32,944 nucleotides of DNA. It comes from Acidobacteria bacterium OLB17. GTDB taxonomy: Bacteria; Acidobacteriota; Blastocatellia; Pyrinomonadales; Pyrinomonadaceae. Positions 21,772 through 30,968 of this stretch are shown in pieces. The stretch's first letter is position 1. Each line of letters opens with the position of its first letter. The DNA is taken from the NCBI GenBank assembly GCA_001567505.1, contig LLEU01000009.1, positions 1 through 32,944 of the forward strand. The letters are read 5' to 3'. Below the pieces are notes generated by a model. It worked only from the letters and a program-made list of their open reading frames with translations. It had not been told where the DNA came from and did no database searches. Made by a program: the position numbers and the translations under genes.

Positions 21772-23784
21772 ATGACTTCCCTCTCCGACAAATTCGGCCG
21801 CCTCGACGCGAACATCTTCTGGTTCGCGATCGTCTGCGTCCTTATGATCCCGATCATCAACGTCGCGGCGTATCTCGATACGTTCATACATCCGTGGCGG
21901 CCGGAGATGCTGAGCGCGATCGTCCTTTGCGGTTTCTGCATCTGGGCGGCGTTCTCAAAAGCATTCCGCAGATCGCTCGGCTCGCTCCCCCGCGGCGAAC
22001 TGATCCTGATCGTCGCGCCGATGGCGGCATTCGTCATTTGGAGCGGACTGTCAGCGTTCTGGGCCGAGTCGAGAAGCTCGGTGCTCCATCACACGACGCT
22101 TTGGGCGGAGTACATCGGGTTCTATCTGCTCTTTCGCCATTTCCTGCGAACCCGCGAGTCGCACGATCGGATGATGTGGTTCGTCCTGGTTTTTGTCGCA
22201 TTGATCACCATTCCGCCGATTGCCGAGTTTCAATTTGCGGGCCTCAGTTTCGGATTGACAGAGACTCTGGCGGCACGTTATGCGAAATATACAGAATTGC
22301 TGGATACATTGGTGCCGCTCATCGTCGCTTTTGCCGTGACACGAAAGGGAATCTCGCGAATCGCCGCAATTGGGGGTGTAGTTGGGATCGGGATACTCAA
22401 TGCAGCTTCGCTTCGGCGCGCGGGAATCGGCATTTTTGCGATCTCTATCGTTGGCTTCTGTTTACTTGTCTTTCTACTTCCCGTTTTTAGGCGGTTTCGA
22501 AAACAAACCGTAGTTCTGGTTGCCGCGGTTGTTTTCTTTGTGGGTATCTCGACTGTTCTTGTGAGTACGGCCACCGGCCGGGAGCCATTCTCCGCCCGTA
22601 TCAGTACCGAGCTTGCAGAGATCAGCCTCCAGATCCGTCCATTCCTCAACGAGGTGTCGTACGAGATGTTCAGATCGCACCCGATAACGGGAATTGGAGC
22701 TGACAATTACGGCATCCTCTTTAATCAATACCGGACCCAATATGGAGCGAGAAATCCTGGCGATATCGGCCTTTCCCTTTTTGAAAGTCAGTTGGCCGAA
22801 CGTGCGCACAACGAATATGTGCAGATCGCGGCGGAATTGGGAATTGTCGGCGCGGCGATCTTCGCGTGGTTCCTGATCGGGATCTTTGTTTGCGGGCTTT
22901 ACGTTTTGAGAAGGCGGTTCCGCGTTCCGCTGATGACGGCGTCGGCGTTCATCGGGCTGGCGGCGTTCCTTTCGAGTTCGGTCGTGACGTCGTACTCGTT
23001 CAGAATATCGCAGAACGGGATCGCATTCTTTCTTGTGCTTGCGGTCGCGGTCGGCGGTACGATCGGCCGTCGAAAGCCGAAGGGCACGGACGACCGACAA
23101 CTCTCGCAGGCGACATACATGCTTCCGCTCGCGGCGATATTTATTGCTTCGGCTCTGATGGTCTGGTACTGCGGTTATCGCGTTTACGCAATTCAGGCGG
23201 CAGTCTCGTCAAGCAGTGCAGGAACGCTCGACGAGAAGATCGCGGGCGTCGATAAAGCGATCAAGATCGACCCCGAGAACGCGAACCTCGACGCCGGCGT
23301 CGCCAAAATGCTGATGGCCAAAGGCGAATTTGCTCGCGCCATCCCTTACCTGCGGCGGACGATCGACAAGGGCCGATCGACCTCGATCGACTATTCTTAT
23401 CTCGCGACCGCACAGGTCGTAAGCGGCGACCTCGCCGCATCCGAAGCAACCATCCGCGAAGCTCTGAGACCCTATCCGCGTTCTGTTTTCCTGCACGTGC
23501 GGCTTGCCGCGATCCTCGAAAGCGAAGGCCGCAGCGAAGGGTCCGCAAGTGAGATGAAGATCGCGCGTTCGCTCAATGAGAAGCAGGCCGCCGTCTGGTG
23601 GAATTTCATCACGCTCGGCGCCGTAAAGGCGTCGAAGATCTCGTTCGACGAGCATCTGCCCGTGTTGATGGATCTTGCGCCGCGGGCGGCCGTCTATGCG
23701 ATCAAGGATGAACGCGAGGCCCTGCATCCGGAAGAAAGAGTGAAGGTCCCCGGACTCGATCCGGCGTTCGACGGTGCGGATTGA
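21772..23784 (+). CDS. O-antigen ligase/Wzy/PglL-type membrane protein with C-terminal TPRs
   Basis: A 670-residue integral membrane protein. Residues 15-430 contain about ten to twelve hydrophobic helices with a periplasmic loop before the signature ERAHNEYVQIAAELGIVG, whose His346 is the conserved residue of Wzy_C proteins (O-antigen ligase, O-antigen polymerase and O-oligosaccharyltransferases). After a last helix near residues 455-475, residues 480-640 look like TPR repeats (DKAIKIDPENANLDAGVAKML and following). It should handle lipid-linked glycans at the periplasmic face. Being directly after pilA (84 bases, beyond a terminator) it could glycosylate pilin, as PilO/TfpO does in Pseudomonas. 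It could equally be a WaaL or Wzy working with the LPS genes upstream. The middle of the gene has A/T-richer codon use. Confidence 0.82.
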   Translation: MTSLSDKFGRLDANIFWFAIVCVLMIPIINVAAYLDTFIHPWRPEMLSAIVLCGFCIWAAFSKAFRRSLGSLPRGELILIVAPMAAFVIWSGLSAFWAESRSSVLHHTTLWAEYIGFYLLFRHFLRTRESHDRMMWFVLVFVALITIPPIAEFQFAGLSFGLTETLAARYAKYTELLDTLVPLIVAFAVTRKGISRIAAIGGVVGIGILNAASLRRAGIGIFAISIVGFCLLVFLLPVFRRFRKQTVVLVAAVVFFVGISTVLVSTATGREPFSARISTELAEISLQIRPFLNEVSYEMFRSHPITGIGADNYGILFNQYRTQYGARNPGDIGLSLFESQLAERAHNEYVQIAAELGIVGAAIFAWFLIGIFVCGLYVLRRRFRVPLMTASAFIGLAAFLSSSVVTSYSFRISQNGIAFFLVLAVAVGGTIGRRKPKGTDDRQLSQATYMLPLAAIFIASALMVWYCGYRVYAIQAAVSSSSAGTLDEKIAGVDKAIKIDPENANLDAGVAKMLMAKGEFARAIPYLRRTIDKGRSTSIDYSYLATAQVVSGDLAASEATIREALRPYPRSVFLHVRLAAILESEGRSEGSASEMKIARSLNEKQAAVWWNFITLGAVKASKISFDEHLPVLMDLAPRAAVYAIKDEREALHPEERVKVPGLDPAFDGAD

Positions 23785-23885
23785 CCTGTTCGGCGTTCGA
23801 GCTCGGGTGTAGCGAAGTCGGGCTGACCTAATGTAAAATACCCCGCAGATCGCCTAAATGCCCTGTTGGCGATATTGACCAAAAA

Positions 23886-24674
23886 GTGCCGGAACAAAAC
23901 TTTCTCTCGACGATCTACGCGGTTGCCCGCAATGCGTTTCGCGAAGCGGTGCGCGACCGCGTGCTCTATAACCTGATCGTCTTCGTGCTGCTGCTTACTG
24001 CGGCGGCGATCTTTCTCGGCGAATTGACGGCCGGGCAGGAGGCCCGCGTCGTGACCGACCTCGGATTGAGCGCGACGCTCATCTTCGGCGTCTTCATTGC
24101 GATCTTCGTCGGCGTAAGCCTCGTCTGGAAAGAGATCGAGAAGCGGACGGTCTATTCGATCTTCGCAAAGCCGGTCAGCCGCTCGAATTTCATCATCGGA
24201 AAGTATCTCGGCTTCTGCGTCACGCTGCTTTTTAACACGCTCGTGATGGCCGTCGGCATCACGCTTGCACTGCTCTATGTCGGCGGAACGAAATTCATCG
24301 CGGGCGTCTGGCCGGCGGCGTATCTGATCTTCCTTGAGATGACGATCATCACCGCCGTCGCCCTCGTGTTCTCATCGTTCTCGACGCCGGCCTTGTCGGC
24401 ATTGCTCACGTTCTTCGTGTTCGTGATCGGGCATTTCAGTTCGAGCCTTCGCGACCTCGCACAAGCGATGGGTTCGGAGGCAGCGGTCGTCTTTTTCAAC
24501 GTCATTTATTACCTGCTGCCGAATTTCTCGCTCTTCTCCGTCATCTCGAATGCGGCGATCGGGCAGCATCCGCCTGCGTCGATGCTCGGTTTTGCGACGC
24601 TTTACGCCGTCGCTTACGACATCATACTGCTGACGCTTGCGACGATGATCTTTCGGCGACGGAATTTCAAATGA
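23886..24674 (+). CDS. ABC-2 type transporter permease
   Basis: A 262-residue membrane protein with six predicted helices, typical of ABC-2 permeases. An amphipathic N-terminal segment (AVARNAFREAVRDRVLYNL) precedes the first helix. WKEIEKRTVYSIFAKPVSRSNFIIGKY is the family's conserved cytoplasmic loop between helices 2 and 3. The start is GTG (23886). It overlaps the next gene by ATGA, and the matching ATPase lies two genes on. The substrate is unknown; related systems move lipids, glycans or peptides, or act in gliding motility. Confidence 0.87.
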   Translation: MPEQNFLSTIYAVARNAFREAVRDRVLYNLIVFVLLLTAAAIFLGELTAGQEARVVTDLGLSATLIFGVFIAIFVGVSLVWKEIEKRTVYSIFAKPVSRSNFIIGKYLGFCVTLLFNTLVMAVGITLALLYVGGTKFIAGVWPAAYLIFLEMTIITAVALVFSSFSTPALSALLTFFVFVIGHFSSSLRDLAQAMGSEAAVVFFNVIYYLLPNFSLFSVISNAAIGQHPPASMLGFATLYAVAYDIILLTLATMIFRRRNFK

Positions 24675-25606
24675 ACGGATCGCTCGTAAAAGGCCTGATC
24701 TTGCCGGCGATCGTCATCATCGCCGGGTTTGCCGCGCTCACGCCTTTGAGCGATCTAACTGCGGCACGAAAGCCCGTGCTCCCCGAAAGCTATGCGGACT
24801 CCGACCTTTACGTCAAGGGCCGCGACCTGCGTGGTTATCTGCTCGGGACGGACAGTCTCGCGGCCGATTGGTATTGGATGAGCGCGCTGCAGTACATCGG
24901 CGACAAGGTCGTAAATTACAAGGAAGACCTTCAGCTTGACGACCTGCGGGCATTGAATCCGCGGCTGCTTTACCCGCTGCTTGACAGCGCGACCGACCTC
25001 GACCCGCATTTCCTTGCGCCTTACACATACGGTGCGATGGTGCTGCCCGCGATCGACGGCGATCAGGCGGTCGCGATCACGAAAAAAGGCATTGCGAACA
25101 ATCCCGACGCATGGCGGCTTTATCAGCACCTCGGCTACATCTATTGGCGTGCGAAGCATTTTGACGAAGCGGCCGCGGCCTACGAGGCCGGTTCGAAGAT
25201 CGAGGGTGCGGCGCCGTTCATGCGGCTGATGGCGGCCTCGATGAAAAGCGAGGGCGGGAGCCGCACGATCGCTCGTGCGATCTATCAGGAAATGTACGCA
25301 AGCGCGCCCGACGATGCTGTGAAGAAGGTCGCCGAGAGCCGATTGCAGGAATTGCAGTGGTTCGATGAACGCGATGCGATAGACGCAAAGCTCGCCGAGG
25401 CAAAGGCCCGCACCGGCGAATGCCCTCAAACGCTGAACGATATCATTCCGGCCCTTCTGACGGTAAAACTGCCGGCGGGCGACCTTTCCGTCGATGCACG
25501 CGGAATGCTCGTCGATCCGACAGGTGCCCCATACAAACTCGACCGAGAACAATGCCGCGTCGCGATCGACCGAAATATCAGTAAACTACCGCTGGAGACG
25601 AAGTAA
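24671..25606 (+). CDS. Membrane-anchored TPR protein of the ABC operon
   Basis: A 311-residue protein with one N-terminal membrane helix (LILPAIVIIAGFAALTPL) and an otherwise soluble region, presumably periplasmic. Residues 80-220 show weak TPR features (ATDLDPHFLAPYTYGAMV, DAWRLYQHLGYIYWRAKHFDEAAAAYEAG). The C-terminal part has a two-cysteine region (GECPQTL, REQCRVAI). It overlaps the permease gene by 4 bases and abuts the ATPase gene, so the three form one coupled unit. It may be an accessory or substrate-binding subunit of the transporter. I do not recognise a named family. Confidence 0.75.
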   Translation: MNGSLVKGLILPAIVIIAGFAALTPLSDLTAARKPVLPESYADSDLYVKGRDLRGYLLGTDSLAADWYWMSALQYIGDKVVNYKEDLQLDDLRALNPRLLYPLLDSATDLDPHFLAPYTYGAMVLPAIDGDQAVAITKKGIANNPDAWRLYQHLGYIYWRAKHFDEAAAAYEAGSKIEGAAPFMRLMAASMKSEGGSRTIARAIYQEMYASAPDDAVKKVAESRLQELQWFDERDAIDAKLAEAKARTGECPQTLNDIIPALLTVKLPAGDLSVDARGMLVDPTGAPYKLDREQCRVAIDRNISKLPLETK

Positions 25607-26545
25607 ATGAACGTTGTCGAGATCGAAGGACTTTCGAAGATGTATGAGACGGGTTTCCTGAAAAAGAAACGGAACCTTGCGCTCGACGGCCTCGATCTTC
25701 AGGTAAAGGGCGGCCAGATCTTCGGCCTGTTGGGCGGCAACGGTGCGGGCAAAACGACGACGATAAAGATCTTGATGAGCCTGATCTTCCCGACGGCGGG
25801 AACCGCTCGCGTTCTTGGGCGAGATGCCGCGGACGTCGCGATGCACTCGCGGATCGGCTACTGCCCCGAAAGTCCGTACTTCTACGATTATCTCACCGCG
25901 AACGAACTGATGGACTACTTCGGCCGCCTTTTCGGCCTTGATGCGGCAGCACGAAAACGCAAAACGGACGAACTCCTCACCGAGGTCGGCCTCGCGGAGA
26001 AAGATCGCGGCCGGCAGCTTCGCAAGTTCTCGAAGGGTATGCTTCAACGCGTCGGCATCGCTCAATCGCTCATAAACGACCCCGAGCTTGTTTTCTTCGA
26101 CGAACCGATGTCCGGGCTGGACCCGATCGGCCGACGCGACATACGCGATCTGATCGCGGGGCTGAGGGCAAAAGGCGTGAGCGTCTTTATGTCAACGCAC
26201 ATTCTCTCGGACACCGAGGCCTTGTGTGACGATGTTGCGATCCTGCGTGCGGGACGGCTTGCTGCATCGGGCAAATTGGGCGACCTTCTCGCAAAAGACG
26301 ATGCGGGCCGTTCGCTGATCGTCGAGGTTCAGGGCGTGAAGGCCGACGAGATACGCGGCACCGTCGAATTCATCGGCGGGGCGACGCTCGAGGCGACGCC
26401 TGACGGCGCAAATATCACGATACTCGACGAAAGCGACCTCGACGCCGTGCTTGCCGTCATTCGCAAGGCCGGCGGCCGCCTGACACGCGTCGAACCCGCG
26501 AAATTGTCGCTCGAAGAGCTATTCGTCCGCGATACCTCGGCATAA
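25607..26545 (+). CDS. ABC transporter ATP-binding protein
   Basis: A 312-residue ATPase of the ABC-2 exporter class. Walker A is GGNGAGKTT (Lys49), the Q-loop region is GYCPESPYFYDYLT, the signature is FSKGMLQRVGIAQ, Walker B is LVFFDEPMSGLDP, and the switch His is in MSTHILSD. After the nucleotide-binding domain (residues 1-220) a C-terminal regulatory tail of about 90 residues follows, as in NatA/CcmA-like drug and lipid exporters. The ATG directly follows the TAA of the TPR gene. It powers the permease two genes upstream. Confidence 0.92.
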   Translation: MNVVEIEGLSKMYETGFLKKKRNLALDGLDLQVKGGQIFGLLGGNGAGKTTTIKILMSLIFPTAGTARVLGRDAADVAMHSRIGYCPESPYFYDYLTANELMDYFGRLFGLDAAARKRKTDELLTEVGLAEKDRGRQLRKFSKGMLQRVGIAQSLINDPELVFFDEPMSGLDPIGRRDIRDLIAGLRAKGVSVFMSTHILSDTEALCDDVAILRAGRLAASGKLGDLLAKDDAGRSLIVEVQGVKADEIRGTVEFIGGATLEATPDGANITILDESDLDAVLAVIRKAGGRLTRVEPAKLSLEELFVRDTSA

Positions 26546-26629
26546 CGCACGGATATCTGCGGCAAGCCGCGCCCTCGTTTGTCATTCAGCGTCGATTTTG
26601 ATTGAATTTAGGTTTGATCGAAACTTGAT

Positions 26630-27691
26630 ATGGCAAACGAACTATACTCTCACCTACGCACATTTTCCGAAGCCGACTGGCTCGCGGCCGCAGAAGAGCT
26701 CCAACCTGAGATCCACGCCGTCGATCAGGACGCCGTAAGGATCTGGTTCAGGTTCTATCCGCTCGATCTGCGTCTTCACCTTGAGCAGCAGGAAGACCGA
26801 GCAGAGGCCGAACGCATCCTCGGGCTGCAGGGCAGCTATATGCTTGAGGATTCTCTTGATACTTCTGCCCATTTTCTCTACGGCTATCGCTATTGGCCGC
26901 AGGCGAAGGCCGCCGTCAATGAACACGCCGGTTCGTTCTCGGCCGACGCAAAGGCCTCGCTCGTCGATCTGATAAAGGCGGTCGGGGCCGCCATCGCGAA
27001 GAAGGCCGGAGCCGAGCAAAAGCTGACGAATGCTATTGCGGCGGTCGCACTCGCGACCTTCAACCAGGTCGGTGCCGAGGAGTTCGCCAAAACGAAGGGC
27101 GACGCAGCAAAACCTTCACGCGAGATGTCCGGTTCGCCGCAATCGATCGTCGCCGCCCGCGAGAAGGACGCTTCGCAGGGCATATTCGGCTTTCTGAAGA
27201 CGGTCGATAAGAAATTCGAGGTCAAGTATGCAGCTCCCGGCTATTCGGGCAAATTCGAGGTCTATGACGACCAGGAGATCACGCACGCCGCGGGCCAGGA
27301 CCGCAGCCGTGATTGGAAGTCGCTCGATAAACGCTGCTGGCAAGGCCCGATCCCGATCGAATGTACCGCGGCCGCCTGTGGGACGTGTTGGGTCGGCGTG
27401 CTCGGCGGAAAGGAAAAGCTCGATCCCGTAAAGCGTCGCGAACGCTACAACGTCAAGCTCCAGGGCTATCATCAACCCGACGAGGAACGCCCGTATCTAC
27501 GCCTCGCCTGCCAGGCACGCGCGCACGGGAATGTTACGCTCGTCATTCCACCGTGGAACGGTGTGTTCGGCAAGCAGATATACCATGATGTAGAAGAGGT
27601 CACGCTTGATCCGGTAACAACCGCAGCAAAACACCTCCGAGAGACCATCGCCGCCGGCGCTAAGGACACCCCGGAAGAGCCCGAAGATTAG
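26630..27691 (+). CDS. [2Fe-2S] ferredoxin-domain protein with an unrecognised N-terminal half
   Basis: A 353-residue soluble protein. The C-terminal region carries a plant-type [2Fe-2S] ligand set: Cys245, Cys250, Cys253 (CTAAACGTC) and Cys294 (RLACQAR). The gap of 40 residues to the last cysteine is longer than usual. The preceding stretch (VKYAAPGYSGKFEVYDDQEI) matches the first strands of a ferredoxin fold. The N-terminal ~180 residues are helical, rich in Ala, Glu and Lys, with a FRFYPLDLRLHL motif, and I recognise no family there. The role is probably electron transfer to an unknown partner. It is not tightly linked to neighbours: 84 bases from the ABC operon and 108 before the EamA gene. 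Confidence 0.8.
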   Translation: MANELYSHLRTFSEADWLAAAEELQPEIHAVDQDAVRIWFRFYPLDLRLHLEQQEDRAEAERILGLQGSYMLEDSLDTSAHFLYGYRYWPQAKAAVNEHAGSFSADAKASLVDLIKAVGAAIAKKAGAEQKLTNAIAAVALATFNQVGAEEFAKTKGDAAKPSREMSGSPQSIVAAREKDASQGIFGFLKTVDKKFEVKYAAPGYSGKFEVYDDQEITHAAGQDRSRDWKSLDKRCWQGPIPIECTAAACGTCWVGVLGGKEKLDPVKRRERYNVKLQGYHQPDEERPYLRLACQARAHGNVTLVIPPWNGVFGKQIYHDVEEVTLDPVTTAAKHLRETIAAGAKDTPEEPED

Positions 27692-27765
27692 CGTCGGCCT
27701 TACGCTGATCTAATTCGTGACGAAGCTGCCGTCGATCGATTCTTTCGCGGTCACACAACGTCTTT

Positions 27766-27793
27766 TTGGATTTCGAGCGCGTCTCGTTATAAT
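27766..27793 (+). promoter_or_regulatory. Promoter of the EamA transporter gene, leaderless type
   Basis: TTGGAT (27766-27771) and a perfect TATAAT (27788-27793) are 16 bases apart. The -10 box ends 6 bases before the GTG start at 27800, so the message probably begins at the start codon. No ribosome-binding site is seen. Confidence 0.65.
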
Positions 27794-27799
27794 TCGCGT

Positions 27800-28753
27800 G
27801 TGCCTTCAACTCAACATCGCTTTCCGCCGGTATTATACGTGGTCTTCGGTGTTCTACTTTGGAGCACAGGCGGGTTATTTATCAAGATCACGACGCTTGA
27901 CCCGTATCAGCTGACGTTCTTCCGCTCGTTCTTGGCCGGGCTGACCGTCCTCATTTTCACCTATCGACGCGGCCTTAAGCTGACCTTTGTCGGGGCCTTG
28001 GCATCCGTTGCGTACGCGCTCCTGCTTTTTCTCTTTGTTTGGGCCACAAAACACACGACGTCAGCCAACGCGATCTTCCTGCAGTACACGGCGCCGATCT
28101 ACATTCTGGTGCTTTCGCCCTTCATCATCGGTGAGAAATTCCGCCTCGCAGACCTTCTTACGGTGATCCTTTGTATCGGCGGGATGTCGCTCTTCTTTGT
28201 TGGAAAGCTGGAGCCTAGCGACTATAGCGGCAACCTCGCCGCACTCGCAAGCGGCGTCTTTTACGGCCTCTACATAATGCTCTTGAAGCACCCAAAGGCC
28301 TCAGGGTCGGCCGTGTCTCAGCCTTCACTGCCCCCTTCAGCAGCCTCGCAGGACGACTTGGAAGTCCCGGCACCGCCGGCCGGAAACCCTGTCGTAACAG
28401 TAATTTACGGCAATTTCCTTCTCGCCGCGGTGATGCTGCCTTCGGGCATCTCCGCAATTCCGGTCATGACCGTCGGCGATGCCCTGGCGGCCGCGTTCCT
28501 CGGGGTAATCCAGATCGGCATTGCGTATATGCTCTTTATCAAGGGAGTTTACGGCGGCACACGCCCGCTCGATGCGAGCATAATCGGGTTCATCGAACCG
28601 CTCTTGAATCCCGTTTGGGTCTTCCTTTTTGTCGGCGAAAGGCCGTCGAACTGGGCGATCCTGGGCGGCCTCGTCATCATTGCGACCGTCGTAATTCACA
28701 CGGTTCTGCAGTACAAACGCCCGAATGTCCCGTCGGTCAGCCACAGCGGCTAG
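27800..28753 (+). CDS. EamA-family (DMT) permease
   Basis: A 317-residue inner-membrane transporter of the drug/metabolite superfamily with ten predicted helices in two EamA repeats. The first repeat opens VVFGVLLWSTGGLFIK and ends near GGMSLFFVG; the second ends with FIEPLLNPVWVFLFVGERP, the usual EamA motif. A loop of about 40 residues rich in Pro, Ser and Ala (ASGSAVSQPSLPPSAASQDD) separates the halves, longer than usual. The start is GTG, supported by the promoter 6 bases upstream and by the absence of other in-frame starts nearby. The substrate is unknown: amino acids, nucleotides or small drugs are possible. Confidence 0.88.
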   Translation: MPSTQHRFPPVLYVVFGVLLWSTGGLFIKITTLDPYQLTFFRSFLAGLTVLIFTYRRGLKLTFVGALASVAYALLLFLFVWATKHTTSANAIFLQYTAPIYILVLSPFIIGEKFRLADLLTVILCIGGMSLFFVGKLEPSDYSGNLAALASGVFYGLYIMLLKHPKASGSAVSQPSLPPSAASQDDLEVPAPPAGNPVVTVIYGNFLLAAVMLPSGISAIPVMTVGDALAAAFLGVIQIGIAYMLFIKGVYGGTRPLDASIIGFIEPLLNPVWVFLFVGERPSNWAILGGLVIIATVVIHTVLQYKRPNVPSVSHSG

Positions 28754-28882
28754 TGCGTTCGGGCCATTTCGCTAATATTTTGTGATAAGCTATTCGAATA
28801 TCATCCGAAATCGGGACTTATTACTCCTTTGTTAAATCTTGCTGGAAAAAAAGGTGATAATGGGTCAATTGGAGACAAAAAT

Positions 28883-30766
28883 ATGACTGATCTAAATATT
28901 CCCTCCTCAATAAAGAACGAAGAGCTAATAAAATTCGTCAAAGAGGCTGTTGAGCTCTGCAAACCGTCAAGCGTGCATTGGTGCGACGGTTCGCAAAGCG
29001 AGTATGACAAGATGTGCGCCGAAATGGTCGCAAGCGGCACCCTCATCAAGCTGAACGAGGCAAAGCGGCCGAATTCCTTCCTCGCCCGCTCGCATCCGTC
29101 GGATGTCGCCCGCGTCGAAGACAGGACATTCATCTGCTCGCGTGCAAAAGGCGATGCAGGCCCGACCAATAACTGGATGGCGCCGGCCGAGATGAAAGCG
29201 ATCTTAAAGGGCAAATTTGACGGAGCAATGAAGGGACGCACGATGTATGTTGTCCCTTTTTGTATGGGCCCGATCGGCTCGCCGATATCGCAGTTCGGCG
29301 TTCAGTTGACAGATTCGCCCTATGCGACCGTAAATATGCGCCTGATGACGCGCATGGGCACAAAGGCCCTCGAGGCTCTCGGTGAAGGCGAATTCACCAA
29401 GGCTCTCCACTCGGTCGGAATGCCTCTCGCCGACGGCGAAAAGGACGTTGCGTGGCCGTGCTCGCCCGACCCGAAGGACAAGTACATCGTTCACTTTCCG
29501 GAAGAGAACTCGATCGTCTCGTACGGCTCCGGCTACGGCGGCAACGCCCTTTTGGGCAAGAAATGCCTAGCCCTGCGTATCGCTTCCACGCTTGGCCGCG
29601 CACAAGGCTGGCTCGCCGAGCATATGCTGATCGTCGGTGTGAAGTCGCCTGACGGCCGCAAAGATTATGTCTGTGCGGCGTTCCCGTCGGCATGCGGCAA
29701 GACGAACTTCTCGATGCTCGTTCCGCCGAAGGCATTTCAAGAAGAAGGCTGGGAGATCACGACCGTCGGCGACGATATCGCCTGGATCAAGCCGGACGAG
29801 AATGGCAAGCTTCGTGCGATCAACCCCGAGAACGGATTCTTCGGCGTCGCACCGGGAACGAACTACAAAACGAACCCGAACGCGATGGATTCGATCAGGG
29901 CGAACACGATCTTCACGAACGTCGCCCTTACCGACGACGGCGACGTCTGGTGGGAAGGCATGGACGGCGAACCGCCGGCACACGCGATCGATTGGCAGGG
30001 CAACGACTGGACGCCCGCAAGCGAAACAAAGGCCGCCCACCCGAATTCGCGTTTTACGGCACCGATCACGCAGTGCCCCGTTGTTGACGAGAACTTCAAC
30101 GACCCGAAAGGCGTGCCGGTCTCGGCCTTCATCTTCGGCGGCCGCCGCAATTCCGTAGTGCCGCTCGTTCAGCAGTCGTTCAACTGGGCGTTCGGAGTCT
30201 ATATGGCGGCAACGATGGGTTCAGAAATGACGGCCGCCGCGTTCGGCAACATCGGCCAGGTCAGGCGCGACCCGTTCGCCATGCTTCCCTTTGCCGGCTA
30301 CCATATGGGCGACTATTTCGGCCACTGGCTGAACTTCGGCCGCCAGATCCCGGATCCGCCGCGTATCTTCTCGGTCAACTGGTTCCTCAAAGGCGAGGAC
30401 GGCAAATTCCTCTGGCCGGGCTACGGCGAGAATATGCGTGTCCTTAAATGGATCGTCGAACGTGCTTGCGGGAAATCGACCGGCACCGAGACGCCGCTCG
30501 GATGGATGCCGCGTTACGACGACATCGACTGGCGCGGACTCGATTTCTCACGCGAGGAATGGGATGCGGTGATGAAACTCGACCGTGACCTCTGGCTCAA
30601 GGAGATCGCGATGCACGATGAGCTTTTCTTCAAGCTCTACGACCGCCTGCCGAAGGAAATGACCTTCATCCGCGAGCTTCTGGTCTCGAACCTTTGGCGT
30701 TCGCCCGAGCTCGGGCTTGCGGCACCGCGACACGAACCGGAAGAGGCGGTCAAGGCCGCCGGTTAG
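28883..30766 (+). CDS. pckG: Phosphoenolpyruvate carboxykinase (GTP)
   Basis: A 627-residue GTP-dependent PEP carboxykinase that converts oxaloacetate and GTP to phosphoenolpyruvate, GDP and CO2, the entry to gluconeogenesis. The reading frame runs from 28829, but the ATG at 28883 has a good GGAGA site 7 bases before it and gives the normal family length. The P-loop kinase-1a motif is [13 protein letters not shown] with the active cysteine, and [23 protein letters not shown] and [11 protein letters not shown] are family blocks. It is the GTP form, not the ATP form, by these motifs. Upstream, 28754-28882 holds no gene and no clear promoter. Confidence 0.96.
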   Translation: MTDLNIPSSIKNEELIKFVKEAVELCKPSSVHWCDGSQSEYDKMCAEMVASGTLIKLNEAKRPNSFLARSHPSDVARVEDRTFICSRAKGDAGPTNNWMAPAEMKAILKGKFDGAMKGRTMYVVPFCMGPIGSPISQFGVQLTDSPYATVNMRLMTRMGTKALEALGEGEFTKALHSVGMPLADGEKDVAWPCSPDPKDKYIVHFPEENSIVSYGSGYGGNALLGKKCLALRIASTLGRAQGWLAEHMLIVGVKSPDGRKDYVCAAFPSACGKTNFSMLVPPKAFQEEGWEITTVGDDIAWIKPDENGKLRAINPENGFFGVAPGTNYKTNPNAMDSIRANTIFTNVALTDDGDVWWEGMDGEPPAHAIDWQGNDWTPASETKAAHPNSRFTAPITQCPVVDENFNDPKGVPVSAFIFGGRRNSVVPLVQQSFNWAFGVYMAATMGSEMTAAAFGNIGQVRRDPFAMLPFAGYHMGDYFGHWLNFGRQIPDPPRIFSVNWFLKGEDGKFLWPGYGENMRVLKWIVERACGKSTGTETPLGWMPRYDDIDWRGLDFSREEWDAVMKLDRDLWLKEIAMHDELFFKLYDRLPKEMTFIRELLVSNLWRSPELGLAAPRHEPEEAVKAAG

Positions 30767-30787
30767 TTCGAGGACTCGAACCTCAAT

Positions 30788-30825
30788 TAGAGAAGGCTGC
30801 TACGCTTGGGTGGCGGCCTTTTCTA
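30788..30825 (+). terminator. Terminator hairpin of pckG
   Basis: A 13-bp stem (30788-30800 with 30813-30825, two G-U pairs, 12-base loop) lies 21 bases after the pckG stop. The run TTTTCT is in the 3' arm and TTGCC follows, so the T tract is partly inside the stem. It remains the best end point for the pckG transcript. Confidence 0.65.
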
Positions 30826-30914
30826 TTGCCCGACATCTCGCCGTTCCCAAAGGTCCAGGGCCAACTTTTTTTCCTCTCTTTGACAGTCTCAGGCAACCTT
30901 TGCAATCATTTTGG

Positions 30915-30942
30915 TTACAAATAAGGTTTGGTCAAATATACT
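30915..30942 (+). promoter_or_regulatory. Promoter and ribosome-binding site of doxX
   Basis: TTACAA (30915-30920) and TATACT (30937-30942) with a 16-base spacer form a plausible sigma-70 promoter. A strong AGGAGG ribosome-binding site (30953-30958) precedes the ATG at 30969 and decides that start over the longer upstream frame. Confidence 0.5.
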
Positions 30943-30968
30943 TTTCAGCTTCAGGAGGCAGGTTTTGT

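Noticed and set aside
30717..30968. Upstream extension of the DoxX frame
   Set aside because: It overlaps pckG and its terminator, is Arg-rich, and the AGGAGG site marks the start at 30969.
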